64,000 nt of DNA from Metarhizium brunneum (lineage: Eukaryota; Ascomycota; Sordariomycetes; Hypocreales; Clavicipitaceae): positions 5,208,001 through 5,272,000 of the forward strand of contig NC_089423.1 of NCBI RefSeq assembly GCF_013426205.1, read 5' to 3'. The notes under the pieces were generated by a model that searched no databases, was not told the origin of the DNA, and worked only from the letters and a program-made list of their open reading frames with translations. How positions within the stretch are numbered: the stretch's first letter is position 1; each line of letters begins with the position of its first letter. Shown in pieces: positions 46,001-56,512 of this stretch. The translations under genes were made by a program, and so were the position numbers.

Positions 46001-46751
46001 CCCTGTGCCGCGCTCCAGTGCTGCTCCCCGCCCCTTCCGTAACTGGTCAACCAGACTGGTTCCTGCCGGGTACCAGACAGGTCCCATGTTTTCACAAAGT
46101 ACTCAAGTGCTACTACGCGCTTGAGGCTCCCTGTTCCTTGCTCCATGTGAACCGTCCTGCCATCTAAAAACTGGAACCCGGCTATGTCTGGAAGTAATGA
46201 GTGGCCCATCCAGCCTATTTTTTTCACCTGTTTCTTCGTCTCACTGCCGAGCCGAAAATCTCACTTCTACCCACCAACCATTCTCTCCTTCAACCAAAGA
46301 CATCATCAACCTTCGTCTTGGTCGCTGGTGTCCTGATCACCCGGCTTTCCGCCAGCACTGACGATTTCTACCATTTCCCGCCCCTTCCCGTGCCCACGCC
46401 GGCCATTGTTTTTATTTCTACCGGCTGGCCCTCTTGTATCCCTTGGCATCCCACGCTTGCGCACACTGGTAATAAATAGGCCCTCCAGGCGTCGTTGCGG
46501 ACCCCGGTTCATCCACGAATCGAAATCGAAGCGATCTAACCCGCCCTTGCCCTGCCCGCCACCACGAGCAGCAGCAGAAGCTTCTTCTTCATCTCCTCCA
46601 CATCTACATACTGCAATCAGGCCACGGCGGTCAATACATTTCCCCCCCTTTGCTCCTTCTCTTCCTGCTGTGTCTGTCTGCCCGCCGTGTCCTTGACCAA
46701 GGTTGCTGGGCTGCAGGACACGTGCAGGACCAACTCCCAAGAAGCCTTCGC
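43043..46751. other. Gene-poor region, 3.7 kb
   Basis: No supported gene. Frames of 60-190 codons exist on both strands but have no family motif, no consistent coding composition and no sensible splice joins. The right end (46.2-46.7 kb) is pyrimidine-rich and is probably the promoter and 5' untranslated region of the AcrB gene. Confidence 0.45.
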
Positions 46752-49700
46752 ATGCCTCGAGCGTCCGGCCCGGGCAAGCGACAACAAGGCGCCTCCTCAG
46801 GCCACCGCGATTCGAAGCACGACAATGGGCTTGTGAGCCCTGCAAAGCGCAACGCTGGTAGAAAGAGTCATGGCCACCAACTCGACGGCTCTGCGAGACC
46901 CCCCGACCACAGCGCAGGCCACGCAGGGCCGTCACCATCGCCGCCTCTTCTTCCCTTGCATGCCGCCGCCCATCCCCATGCATCGTCGACCAAGAGCAAC
47001 TCTGATGCCGCCATCGACACCCGGTCCGCTGATTTCACGAGAAGAGGCTCGCTAGGTACCTTCTCCGAAACCTCGTCCGACTCGTGCCCGTCCCAGGCCG
47101 GCGCCAACGGCAATACCCCGATCGAACCAGGCCACCGTCAGATCGACCTCAATGCCATGAAAAATGTCGACGTCCACAAGGATTCAGGCCCTCTGGAAAT
47201 GGCCGTCACTGTCGTCAAGTCCCTACCTATGCAGGACACTCTGGCCATTCTGATCATCCTCATGCACGTCCCGCACTTGTCTCTGTCTCTCATCTACGCC
47301 TTCTTCGCCTTGGTCACCTTTGTGCCTCCTGTTACCACCCGGACTGGCATGAATATCAATCTGGCCGAGATCCTGGACAGCCACTCCCATACTCTGAATT
47401 TCGTCACTCTACTGTGCATCGACTTCTTCTTCTTTTTGATATGGGTGTTCTTGTGGCAGCCCATACAGGACGGTATCCTGGAATTCGCCAAACCAGTCAT
47501 TGCCATCACTCTCGGGGGCGGTACCAATGCCAAAGACGGCACCTCGAGAGGTGTCACCACGTGTTTTACCTGGATATTGCTTCATCAAACTATCCGTGCC
47601 ACCAGGTCCCACTGGGCAAAGCTGGCCCGACACCTTCCAGAGAACTGGCCTTTGCCCACCCTGCTTACCCAGTCACTCGAACCCAGGTCTGTGGCGTATG
47701 ATAAGAGAAGCACGCACGAATGGATTCAAAGTATATTGGCCATGCACATTCTCACACAGGGCATTGTTCGATATGTGCGCGAATGGTATTTGAAACGCGA
47801 AAAGTACAATGCGGCATCCGGCTTGAGCGACCCTGAAGCCGGAAAGTCGTCCTCTCTCGGCAACTCCTCCGGGTCGCTTGGCGGCGGTCACCAGAATAGC
47901 TCCCAATCGTTGGAATCGAGCAACGACGCTGGCCTCGCAGGCGCAGATGCCGATGCTAGTGTGCCTCACCCCCCAACCTCGACAAACCTGACCACGACAA
48001 AGAAACGGCGGAAGCAAAACGCCCAAGTCCGTCTGCAACAGCCGTTATGGGCCGCCGTCGCCAGCACCAAGATTGTGGTCATGAAGGAAATGGAATTGTC
48101 AAAGTCAGTCCGGCCAGACGGAATTGTGAACATCCATACCAACGAAGGCACAACGTTTGAAAAGAAGGACAGGCAAATATGGATATCGTACATTGGCAGT
48201 GACGAAGTATGCTTTAACACGAGTTATTTTTCCGATTCTAAAACAGACATACCGCAGGAACCGATGAAGTCTAACGGGCACGTCAAGACAACCCGGCCGT
48301 CCGGGGTAGATTCATCTAAACCATTTTACGTAAGGATAAACAATGCTTTTTGGCAGCCTACCCGCATATTTCCAATTGATGAGGTGGACGAGGACGACGA
48401 AGACAAGGATGGCAAGCGGGGCAAGCGCATCCGGTGGACAGGCGACATATATGGACTGCGACCAGCGTCCAAGTATGTCTGCGAGTTTGTCGACGTGGAA
48501 ACTGGCGCCGTCATATTTTCCACCAGCATACGCACCGTCAAGGAACTTCTACGAGAAGACGACTCGCTATCGCCGGTATTCCCCCCGAGTCAGCAACCTC
48601 TTCGACCAGACTCCCCGGCAACGATTCTGCGAACATCCATTGCGGCCTCGGAGGCGAAGCTCGCCGAAGAAAAGTCTCGCCTCAGGACTTTGCGCAAGGA
48701 TCTAAAAATCAAGATCAATGCCGTGAGAAAGGAGAATGAACTTGTCGACAACCAGCTTTCCTCGGCAGGCAACAGCGATGAAAAGCACAAGCAGAAAATC
48801 CGTCAGCAAGAGACTCAAAAGGCCCAAGCGGAACGCGATACTGAATCCCTGACAGGGGAGCTCAAGAACTTTGACACGGCACCAGAACTCTTCGAACGCA
48901 AGAAGAAGATGGAAAGGACGTATGCAGCCGAGAAGAAGACGTTTGATGCCGAGCAAAAGGAGTTCAAGAAGCACAAGTCTTCTCTAGATGCAGAGGTCAA
49001 GACCAAGGAGCTTGAAATGTCCAACCTGAACACTCGACGAAACAAGATAGCGACACGCATTTCCAGAGTGGAAACAGAGCTGAACCACATCACAGACGCC
49101 AACAATCGTGGCCTTGGGGAGGCCGAGCGTCGCAACCAACAGCGGGCACTCTGGTTGAGCCATGCGGCTTCGATCGAGCACAACATCAGCGAACGTCTAA
49201 GCGTGGTCCACGGCAACAATAGGGCCAAGATGAGGCAATATCAACTCTTACAGGGCCAGACTCAAGCATATAGTGTGTACTTGAACTCGGCGAACGGCAT
49301 GCCGGGGGATGACGGCCCTGCGAGTGGTGCGCAGCCGGCAACGTGGAACCCGAACCCTGTCGTGACACCAAACTATCCTCCGGGAATGTGGCCAGTCTCT
49401 TCCAGCGATTTGATCCCTCCTGTGGCTGCGCTGTCGACACATGCCAGTGCTCCAGGCTGGCAGCCTCCTCCTTCTGCCCCTCCATTCGAGCCGCGCGGAG
49501 CCAGGTCTAGGGGCCGCAGTTCCAGCATGCTTAGTGACTTGAGCGGGTTTACGGAACCCAGCGATGAAGGCTCCGTCAAGTCACCGCCGATTATCCTTCG
49601 CCGGCCGGGACCAGGTCTTCTGGGACGGAACGGCACAAGTGGCGGTAGCAGCGCCAGTAGCGGCAGCGCCAGCTTTGGAGACCCAGCGAGTCCAAGATGA
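46752..49700 (+). CDS. acrB: AcrB-type ubiquitination-network membrane protein
   Basis: A single exon of 982 residues from the first ATG. Order of features: a Ser/Gly/His-rich cytosolic head (1-145), hydrophobic segments LAILIILMHVPHLSLSLIYA with AFFALVTFV and TLNFVTLLCIDFFFFLIWVF, a conserved central part (PLWAAVASTKIVVMKEMELS, IWISYIGSDEVCFNTSYFSD, RINNAFWQPTRIFPID), a long coiled coil (about residues 640-830, rich in Lys/Glu/Leu heptads such as LAEEKSRLRTLRKDLKIKIN) and a Pro/Ser/Gly-rich tail. This layout of transmembrane segments plus coiled coil matches Aspergillus AcrB, a partner of the CreB/CreC/CreD deubiquitination network that affects transporter turnover and drug sensitivity. The frame stays open upstream to 46650 but without an ATG. 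Confidence 0.85.
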   Translation: MPRASGPGKRQQGASSGHRDSKHDNGLVSPAKRNAGRKSHGHQLDGSARPPDHSAGHAGPSPSPPLLPLHAAAHPHASSTKSNSDAAIDTRSADFTRRGSLGTFSETSSDSCPSQAGANGNTPIEPGHRQIDLNAMKNVDVHKDSGPLEMAVTVVKSLPMQDTLAILIILMHVPHLSLSLIYAFFALVTFVPPVTTRTGMNINLAEILDSHSHTLNFVTLLCIDFFFFLIWVFLWQPIQDGILEFAKPVIAITLGGGTNAKDGTSRGVTTCFTWILLHQTIRATRSHWAKLARHLPENWPLPTLLTQSLEPRSVAYDKRSTHEWIQSILAMHILTQGIVRYVREWYLKREKYNAASGLSDPEAGKSSSLGNSSGSLGGGHQNSSQSLESSNDAGLAGADADASVPHPPTSTNLTTTKKRRKQNAQVRLQQPLWAAVASTKIVVMKEMELSKSVRPDGIVNIHTNEGTTFEKKDRQIWISYIGSDEVCFNTSYFSDSKTDIPQEPMKSNGHVKTTRPSGVDSSKPFYVRINNAFWQPTRIFPIDEVDEDDEDKDGKRGKRIRWTGDIYGLRPASKYVCEFVDVETGAVIFSTSIRTVKELLREDDSLSPVFPPSQQPLRPDSPATILRTSIAASEAKLAEEKSRLRTLRKDLKIKINAVRKENELVDNQLSSAGNSDEKHKQKIRQQETQKAQAERDTESLTGELKNFDTAPELFERKKKMERTYAAEKKTFDAEQKEFKKHKSSLDAEVKTKELEMSNLNTRRNKIATRISRVETELNHITDANNRGLGEAERRNQQRALWLSHAASIEHNISERLSVVHGNNRAKMRQYQLLQGQTQAYSVYLNSANGMPGDDGPASGAQPATWNPNPVVTPNYPPGMWPVSSSDLIPPVAALSTHASAPGWQPPPSAPPFEPRGARSRGRSSSMLSDLSGFTEPSDEGSVKSPPIILRRPGPGLLGRNGTSGGSSASSGSASFGDPASPR

Positions 49701-50846
49701 TGACCTTGTAGGAATGCCCGGGCCCCTGCAATCTCTGTTCATGGGAGACTAAGCGGTCTAGATGAGAGCGTAAATATATGTATTTTGGTTCTTCTGCATG
49801 CTCTTTTGTATAGTGCAGTGCGCAACAGTGACTGTGTGACGGCCGGGGGATGGAGACAGACGCGCCGGTTATGTTTGCATACATCTGTCCAGAGTATGTG
49901 GTCCCTAGTGGTTTGCCGGTTTGTATGTAACATATGAGTGACGGGATGGATGTGACAGGATCAACTTGCAAGCTGACGGGACCTGGCTGATGGAGAGGTA
50001 TTGGATCATATACGGCCAGGCCCCGCTGCGCATGAATATTGCGGTTCCATATCGCAACTCGAAACAGCGAGGCAATGCGGGCAACGACTGGAGGCGCATG
50101 GCTTTGTAATGTTGGCCCTCGTTAGATGCCTACCGACATACTCGGTGGGCGCGTAGGTCGCTAGGTGGGTAGTTGGAGTTGGAGTTGGAGCTGGCGCCGT
50201 CTTTGTTGACATTTGGACCGTGACGTCAATCTGGTCTTGTGCTGGTTTTCGTCTGGTCTGTTGTAGCGACTGACAGCTGGAGACGGACGGAGACGGACGG
50301 AGACGACCAGTTGACATGAAGACACCAGTGCAACGGCCCAATTCGGCAGCGGTGCCTGGGCCCAGCACACGGGCCTTGAGGACGCGGGCCAGGGTGCGCT
50401 AATGCTGCGCCAAGGGTCGCGACAGGCGACACCAAGCGTCACAGCACTGCATACAGTATGTAGACCGGACATGGATGGATCGACCTGACCTGACAGATAT
50501 TTTGGTGGACACGCCAGATGCACACCAGACGCACTTGAACCAGTCGACGACGCTTCACTGGACTCCCCGAAGTGGCTGGGGGTGTGAATTGACTTGATTC
50601 TTTGCTTCAGTGCTCCATCTACTCCGTCTGCTCCGTCTCTGCTGCGTCTCTGCTGCGTCCGCTCCCGCTGGCCCCAATAGCTAAAGTAGTCGACACTTTG
50701 GAGCTTCAACCGTCGACCTCTCCGTCCTCGAACCCTGCACATCACCACAACCTAGTTACAGCACCGCGCGTCCCCTTCTGAGTATCTTGCTCTGCGTTTG
50801 TGCCCACCTGTCGACATCCTCTTCTGGGCATCATGTCGGCATCGCC
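49701..50846. other. Intergenic, AcrB 3' flank and FHIP promoter
   Basis: Contains short repeats (TTGGAG at 50173-50190, AGACGGACGG at 50281-50305) and CTCCGTCTGCT-like repeats near 50620-50670. No gene seen. Confidence 0.5.
50173..50305. repeat. Two short tandem repeats upstream of the FHIP gene
   Basis: TTGGAG occurs three times in a row at 50173-50190, and a 10-bp unit AGACGGACGG occurs two and a half times at 50281-50305. Both are simple-sequence expansions in the promoter area. Confidence 0.8.
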
Positions 50847-50855
50847 ATGGACTTT
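50847..50855 (+). other. 9-nt first coding exon of the FHIP gene
   Basis: ATG GAC TTT is followed at once by GTGAGC. Without this exon the model would begin at an internal ATG and lose about 40 conserved N-terminal residues. Confidence 0.75.
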
Positions 50856-53800
50856 GTGAGCACCGCCCGAGCTTTCCTTCCCTCCCTTGCAGCAAAGGGC
50901 AACGCCCATCGGTTTGAGCAAGTTGGAAAAGCTAACCCCGAGCCTGTGCTTGGATGCGTACTAGTGGTCGCGATTATTGAGTCCCCTGGCGGCGGGAAGC
51001 CCGAGAAAGGACCAGGCAAAGGACCCGGCCAAGCGACTGCATCGGTTCGAAAAGGAATACGCAAGCCTGCTGGTGAGGAAAAGATGGCCGCAATCTGCTG
51101 CCATGGGCTTCAGTTTGCTTTGCCTCGTGCGGGTGCATCAGAAACTGACCGTGGGACAGTCAACATGGCGCACGTCGTCCAACCTCTCCCGTGATAGCGA
51201 AGCCGCCGAGACGCTCGAAATCCGCCTCCAAGAACTCACCAATATCCTCAGCGACGAGAGCCGACGTCCCCTCCCCCATCCCTGTATTCAGTATGCCTCC
51301 ATCAAACAAATCTACGTCCCCATTGGCAAAATCGCCACCTCCTCCTACAACGAATGGATCATCAAGGAAGCTGTCCTTTTCTTCGCGACGCTCATCGAAA
51401 GCGAGGAAGAGGCCTTTGTTGAGAACCCGACGTTTTCCGGTAGTCTGACCAATTTGCTCGTACGCATTACCGGAGTCAATAGTGTTCGACTCGGCCTGGA
51501 TACCGAATCTCGCGTGGTTGAACTGGCCTTCAACATCACGACCAAGATCCGTCTCGACCCCGCGATACTTCCTGCTTGGTTCAAGACGCCCCAGTTTTCG
51601 GCGAGCCAAAACAGCCTCCAGGATCTAGATGAGCGGGAGCGATTTGCTGGTCGAATGCAGCGAGTGGATTTCCCGTTGTTCTACATCCTTATGGATTATA
51701 TCCACCACGAAGGCAAAGTGGGAGACTTTGCTCGAACCGGGCTGCTGTACATTATCGAGGCTGCGTCGAGCTCGGCGGCCTTGGAGCAATGGATCGTGGA
51801 GAGCGACTTGTCTACGCTCATGGCAACCGGCCTTGGGGCCCTGTACAGTCAGTTGAGCCGCAAGCTGGTCATTGACCACTTGTCTCATGATTTGCCGCCG
51901 ATTCTGGCCCTGTCGGACTACGAGCACCCCACGTCCAATTACGAGATTATTAGTTCTTGCTCACCCGAGTTTCAGTCGCACCTGGAGACGTTTCTCTCCC
52001 ATCTGCTGTTTTGGCAAGATGTCTTGAATCACTGTCGGTCGGTGGAGGTGAAGTCGACTTTGCTGGAACATTTCCAAGTCATCTTTCTTCAGCAATTGCT
52101 GTATGTTGTTGGGTTCTTTCTTTTTCTTTTCTGATGCCCAAGTTCTACGAGGATATTTTACTGACCCAAGCCTTTTCATATCTTTAGTTATCCTTCTCTG
52201 CTCGAGTCCTCTGATATTGACGGAGGCTCGTCTGTTGCCGTACTGACCTATCTGCGTCGGATCCTCGAATCCCTAGATCACCCTGACATGATACACCTCA
52301 TTCTACACTATTTGCTGGCTCTACCGGATGCTGCGCCGCCTAATAAGAAGCCTCCACCATCACTAGTCAGTGACGCTCGCAGGCGAAAGTCAATGGACCT
52401 GACAAAGATGATGTCGGAGAAGGCAGAGGAGCCGGCAACGCCTCTTCTTTTCAACCTCGTTGACCTAATTCTGTCCTGCCTGCGATCACGAAACCAACAG
52501 ACCATCCACGTTACCCTGCAACTTGTCTCTGCCATTTTGAAGCGACACCATCGCTATGCAGTCTTTACCCTTTTGAGAACAGACGTCCTCCCTAGTCATA
52601 CCAAGCACCGCACTGTCGGTGCCCACGAGCAAGAGGTCAACTATCTCGTCCACCTGGCCATCTCTATAGGTGGCAGAACCGACTTTGACGACATGTACGC
52701 CGGCATTCTTAAGGATACGTCGACTCGGCTGGAGAGCCATCCATGTTCACTAAGGTTGATTGCTCCGAAAGTATCAACAAACAACCACAAATTACCGGAC
52801 CTGCCAGATAGCCTGCCAGGAGCACCGCGGGACATTCGGGAACACACTCTTCGTCCAGATGACCCACTGCTCAATATCATGTTGGATCTTTTGGGGACCT
52901 TTTTTGTCAACCCTGTGGAAACGAACTTGTCCGTCACCGAAACGATTGTTGACCTCGGCATCTGTGGATACATGAGCATCGAGGGCTGGCTGGCTCGCAA
53001 CCCCAGTACCTACGTTTATACTGAGAGCGTTGAAGAGCTAGAGCGCGGCTATGAAACATCTGTAGCAAGCGAGTCTGCCGAGCCGCCGTCGCGGCCAATC
53101 GACAGCGCGTTGAGCGACTCTTTTGACGAGGCTCGGCGTATGAAGGACATGGAGCGATGCAGAACCGCCCCCGTGTGGAGGGAGGCTTCACTGCCGCGCG
53201 TCCTGAATGTGCTGAAGCGCCTTTGCGACCAAGTCGCCAAGTATAAGCAGACTATACCGAGGTTTGACGAGCTTCTCGAGCAGAGGCGGAACGCATTCCA
53301 AACGGCCGAATCTATGCTGGACAACCCTCCGCCAGCCGTGCGCAAGGCGTCGCCAATACGATCAGGCACACCGGAGCGCTCTAGTCTGGATGAGACTTTA
53401 CGCACCGGGTCTCCCCCACGACCTTCCGCCATAGAAGGATTCGCGCAGCGTCTCCTCTCCGAGTTGGGAACGCCAAGCAGGTCAGCGAGCCCCAAGGGAC
53501 GCAAGGAGCAGAACCGAAGCTCTGCGACATCAACCTCTGGTGGCCAGCCTTCAGCACCAGAGCCCATCATGACTCCCAAAGCCATTCGCGTGCCCCCGAA
53601 AGAATTCCCCATCAACTACAATGACCCCAGCAAGAGTGGAACTCGGAGCTTCTCCCCTGGGAGTGTCAGGCCGGATATTGGCGCGTTATCCGAGGAGCGA
53701 GACATGATAGCCGAGAGCCAGGCGTCGGCCTTTGCAGCTATTGACCAGAGCATCCTGTCCAGGCGTGTGGGTTTGCCGGATGAAAAGATAAAGCCCATTC

Positions 53801-54066
53801 CGCTCGATCTGACCAAGAAGTCGAAAGCTACCGAGGTTGACGAGGCGGAGTCCCCCAAACAACAAGAGCACGGCAATGCCTCGGGAGCAGAGGCTATGCC
53901 GGATGCAGTTGAAGATGCTGCGGCCAGTGGCCAAACGCCAGAGGAGGTGACAGTATCTGTGTCTCACGTCCTGACCAATGTCATTATTTTCCAGAGCTTC
54001 CTGCTTGAACTGGCCAGCCTGTGGCAGACCCGGGCAGGGCTGTTTGACGAAGTATGCTATGCATAG
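50847..54066 (+). CDS. FHIP/RAI16-like FHF-complex subunit (FhipA type)
   Basis: FHIP with FTS and Hook links early endosomes to dynein in filamentous fungi. Four exons: 50847-50855 (ATGGACTTT only), 50965-51072, 51160-52100 and 52188-54066, giving 978 residues. The start MDF is joined by a 109-nt intron (GTGAGC, GCTAACC, TACTAG) to WSRLLSPLAAGSPRKDQAKD, then through an 87-nt intron to STWRTSSNLSRDSEAAETLE. The RAI16-like helical domain covers about residues 60-420 (EWIIKEAVLFFATLIESEEE, FPLFYILMDYIHHEGKVGDF, FARTGLLYIIEAASSSAALE, LLFWQDVLNHC). A middle part (NLVDLILSCLRS, NIMLDLLGTFFVNPVETNLS) and a Ser/Pro-rich disordered part follow, and FQSFLLELASLWQTRAGLFD closes the protein. The family is clear; the role is by analogy. 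Confidence 0.9.
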
Positions 54067-56512
54067 CGGTGGGAGGGGCTTTTTTTTTTCGTTCTTCTTT
54101 TGACTTCAAAATACATCATCATAATTGGCGAATTTGATTACCGTTGATGGGATAGAGAAATGGATTGCAAGGGTACAAGGATGGACATTGATACTAGCAT
54201 GGAGGGAGCGTGTTGCGCATGGTATGGTGGTAGACCCGTATGTAATTGACCTATATACCCCCATTTTGTGATTTCTGTCTTGTTTGCAAATAGCTGGTGC
54301 TGTGAAATTTTTACGCGTTGCCTTTTTTTCCCCTTTTGCCGTGGTGCACTGGTGTGGGACATTTTTCAGGGCCTGGATGCTAGTGGTATTGACTGGGTGG
54401 CATCGTTTTTTTGCTATCGAATGAATACACTCTGGGGCCCGTCGACTGTCCAGACGTTGTATGTACATGGCCCTTGGGTATCGGCAGAATGAGGTAGCTA
54501 CAAGGGTATACATGTGAGGGCAAGGCCGGGCCAGGGGCTCTACGGATGGCGAGCTATTCACTGCGGCGGAACGACGCACGAGTCTGCTCGTGTTGGAGCT
54601 GTAGTTCGGGCCTGACGTGGCATTCGTGGTCGGACGGGAGAAGAGGGATACAGATACGGAGCACCTGTTGGCGTGTGGTGTCGAACTTTGGTCCCCAGCC
54701 GGCTTCTGCTGGTGGCGGCGGTGCTGGGCGGCTGCATCGTGGTCGGTCAGAGTGTGTGTATGTACGCAGATGCTGTTGTGCACGCGACTCCGACTCTTGT
54801 CACCGCATCGATCAGGCCGGCGCGGGCTGGCTGCACTTTTTTTTCGCCAATGGCCCGACTGCGATGCGTTCGCTGGCAGCACAGCGGGATAGCCCGCGCT
54901 GGATAGGAGCTTGTCACGTTGATGGATTGGCGGAGGGCGGCGTTGGTCTTGACCAGACGCTTTGCAAGGTCGGTTTGTTCGGAGGGAGGGAGTTGGTCTG
55001 GTTCCCGGGTCCAGTCACGGGCCGCGGTCGGATGCCACGAGGCGTTGCACGGCGTGGCGTGTACTCCGTGTTGTGGCACTGAATCGGCACTCGCGTTTCT
55101 GTCGGGGAGAAATCTTGTCTGGGAGGTGGGCAGGGTGCAGCAGCACATTCAAGGCTGGCATTTTGAACTCTGCTGTGGTGGTCTCGAGAGCCAACTGCCG
55201 GACGAGCAGTGGGATTGACGAGACTGCGGGGAAACCTGGGCTGTTTTCTTGGGCTAAATTTCTTGGTTCCTTTTGACGCGGGCGGGGAAGTGGAACCGGC
55301 ATGGATTCAATGTTGGCATTCGCCTGCAAGACTTTGCATGATGGTCCGGAATGTATTCTGGACGAGGGGCGAGTGGGCAAAGATCCTATCGCAAGTACTG
55401 CCATTTCACCGCGGGGAGGGAGGACAAACAGAAAGGCGGGTTGTGCAACAAAACACTTGACGCTTTGCTCATGGTATTTCGCTCTCGTGCTCTTTTTTGG
55501 CGTTGCCTCTTTTGTGTATTCCCCGCATCTGCAATACAGGTCGAGTGGCGTCTGCTGGCGTGGGACAGGCCCGGCTGAGGCTTGTCTGGAGATGGCTTGG
55601 CGATGCCGTGGCTTGTTGCACCCGGTAATTGTCAGCTCCGTATATCCGGCTGCCTTGGGTGTTTTTCATCTGTCTGCCTGCTCGTCATGATGGCATCTCT
55701 CGCCAAATTGCCCTGTTGAAGCTGCAAAGCGTGAGGCCTGTTGGCAAGCTACTTAAGTACATGGATAAGGCCTTGTCTGGGCATCTCATTACGTAAGCTT
55801 TTGTGCCGCCACAGTTTCCATGTATGTATTTCCCTTCTTCTGAGACTTTCGCTCCGCAGCTAGTAGCGTCTTCATTCTCACACTTGTCTTGCCCGACCTG
55901 CCGCCAGCAGAGGCATTGTACACCTAGTCAACTCACCGCACATATTTACGCCGGCTTCACTTCTCTAGCTTCCTCTGGGTGGCCGACGTCACTAGGCATC
56001 CTGGCTAGTTCCACTTACACCGACCAAAGCCGCTTATCGTTGCGCCGCCTTCTCACGAGGCACAGCATCAACTTGACTTTTTGACTAGCATCTCTCCGCA
56101 CGGGGACATGGTTCTCCGTGTATTGGGTCGTATTTCATGGGTGGTATGATGCCATTCATGGACATGGAGAGGAGTTCGGCTCGGGGGTATGGACGAGCCT
56201 GTACTCACATCTGCTTGGTGTCTTGCCGAGCATCCGTGCATAACATAGGTACTTAAAAGCAACCCATTTGCCGCATTTCTTTCTAGAAAAAATCTTCCTT
56301 ATTTACTTCAAAAGACCTTGGCGTACTATTTTGGTCAAAGTTTGACGACGACGTACAGTAGCGTAGGCGCAAAACTCAAAAAGCTTCCTTGCTCTCGGCC
56401 CTTGGGGCGGAATATATAAAAACGCGGCAGATGAGCAGCTCAGCTAGTATACACTGTCCCTTATTCCATCAACGTCTCCATCTGTAAGAAATTTCAAGGC
56501 AAGAAGAAAAAA
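54067..56512. other. Gene-poor region between FHIP and GH28 genes
   Basis: No supported gene in 2.4 kb. Open frames of up to 258 codons on the minus strand near 54.1-54.9 kb are rich in His, Thr and Ser, lack motifs and do not form a family pattern. A TATATAAAA box-like sequence at 56412-56420 lies about 95 bp before the GH28 start. Confidence 0.45.
56412..56420 (+). promoter_or_regulatory. Probable TATA box of the GH28 gene
   Basis: TATATAAAA lies 93 bp upstream of the GH28 ATG, followed by GCAGATGAGCAGCTCAGC and a pyrimidine/AAG-rich leader. Position and sequence suit a core promoter. Confidence 0.5.

Noticed and set aside
46306..46983. 225-codon minus-strand frame opposite the AcrB start
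   Set aside because: Gly/Arg-rich composition without motifs, overlapping the AcrB promoter and first codons.
54106..54882. 258-codon minus-strand frame downstream of FHIP
   Set aside because: His/Ser/Thr-rich, no domain, overlaps the FHIP 3' flank. Coding character is poor.
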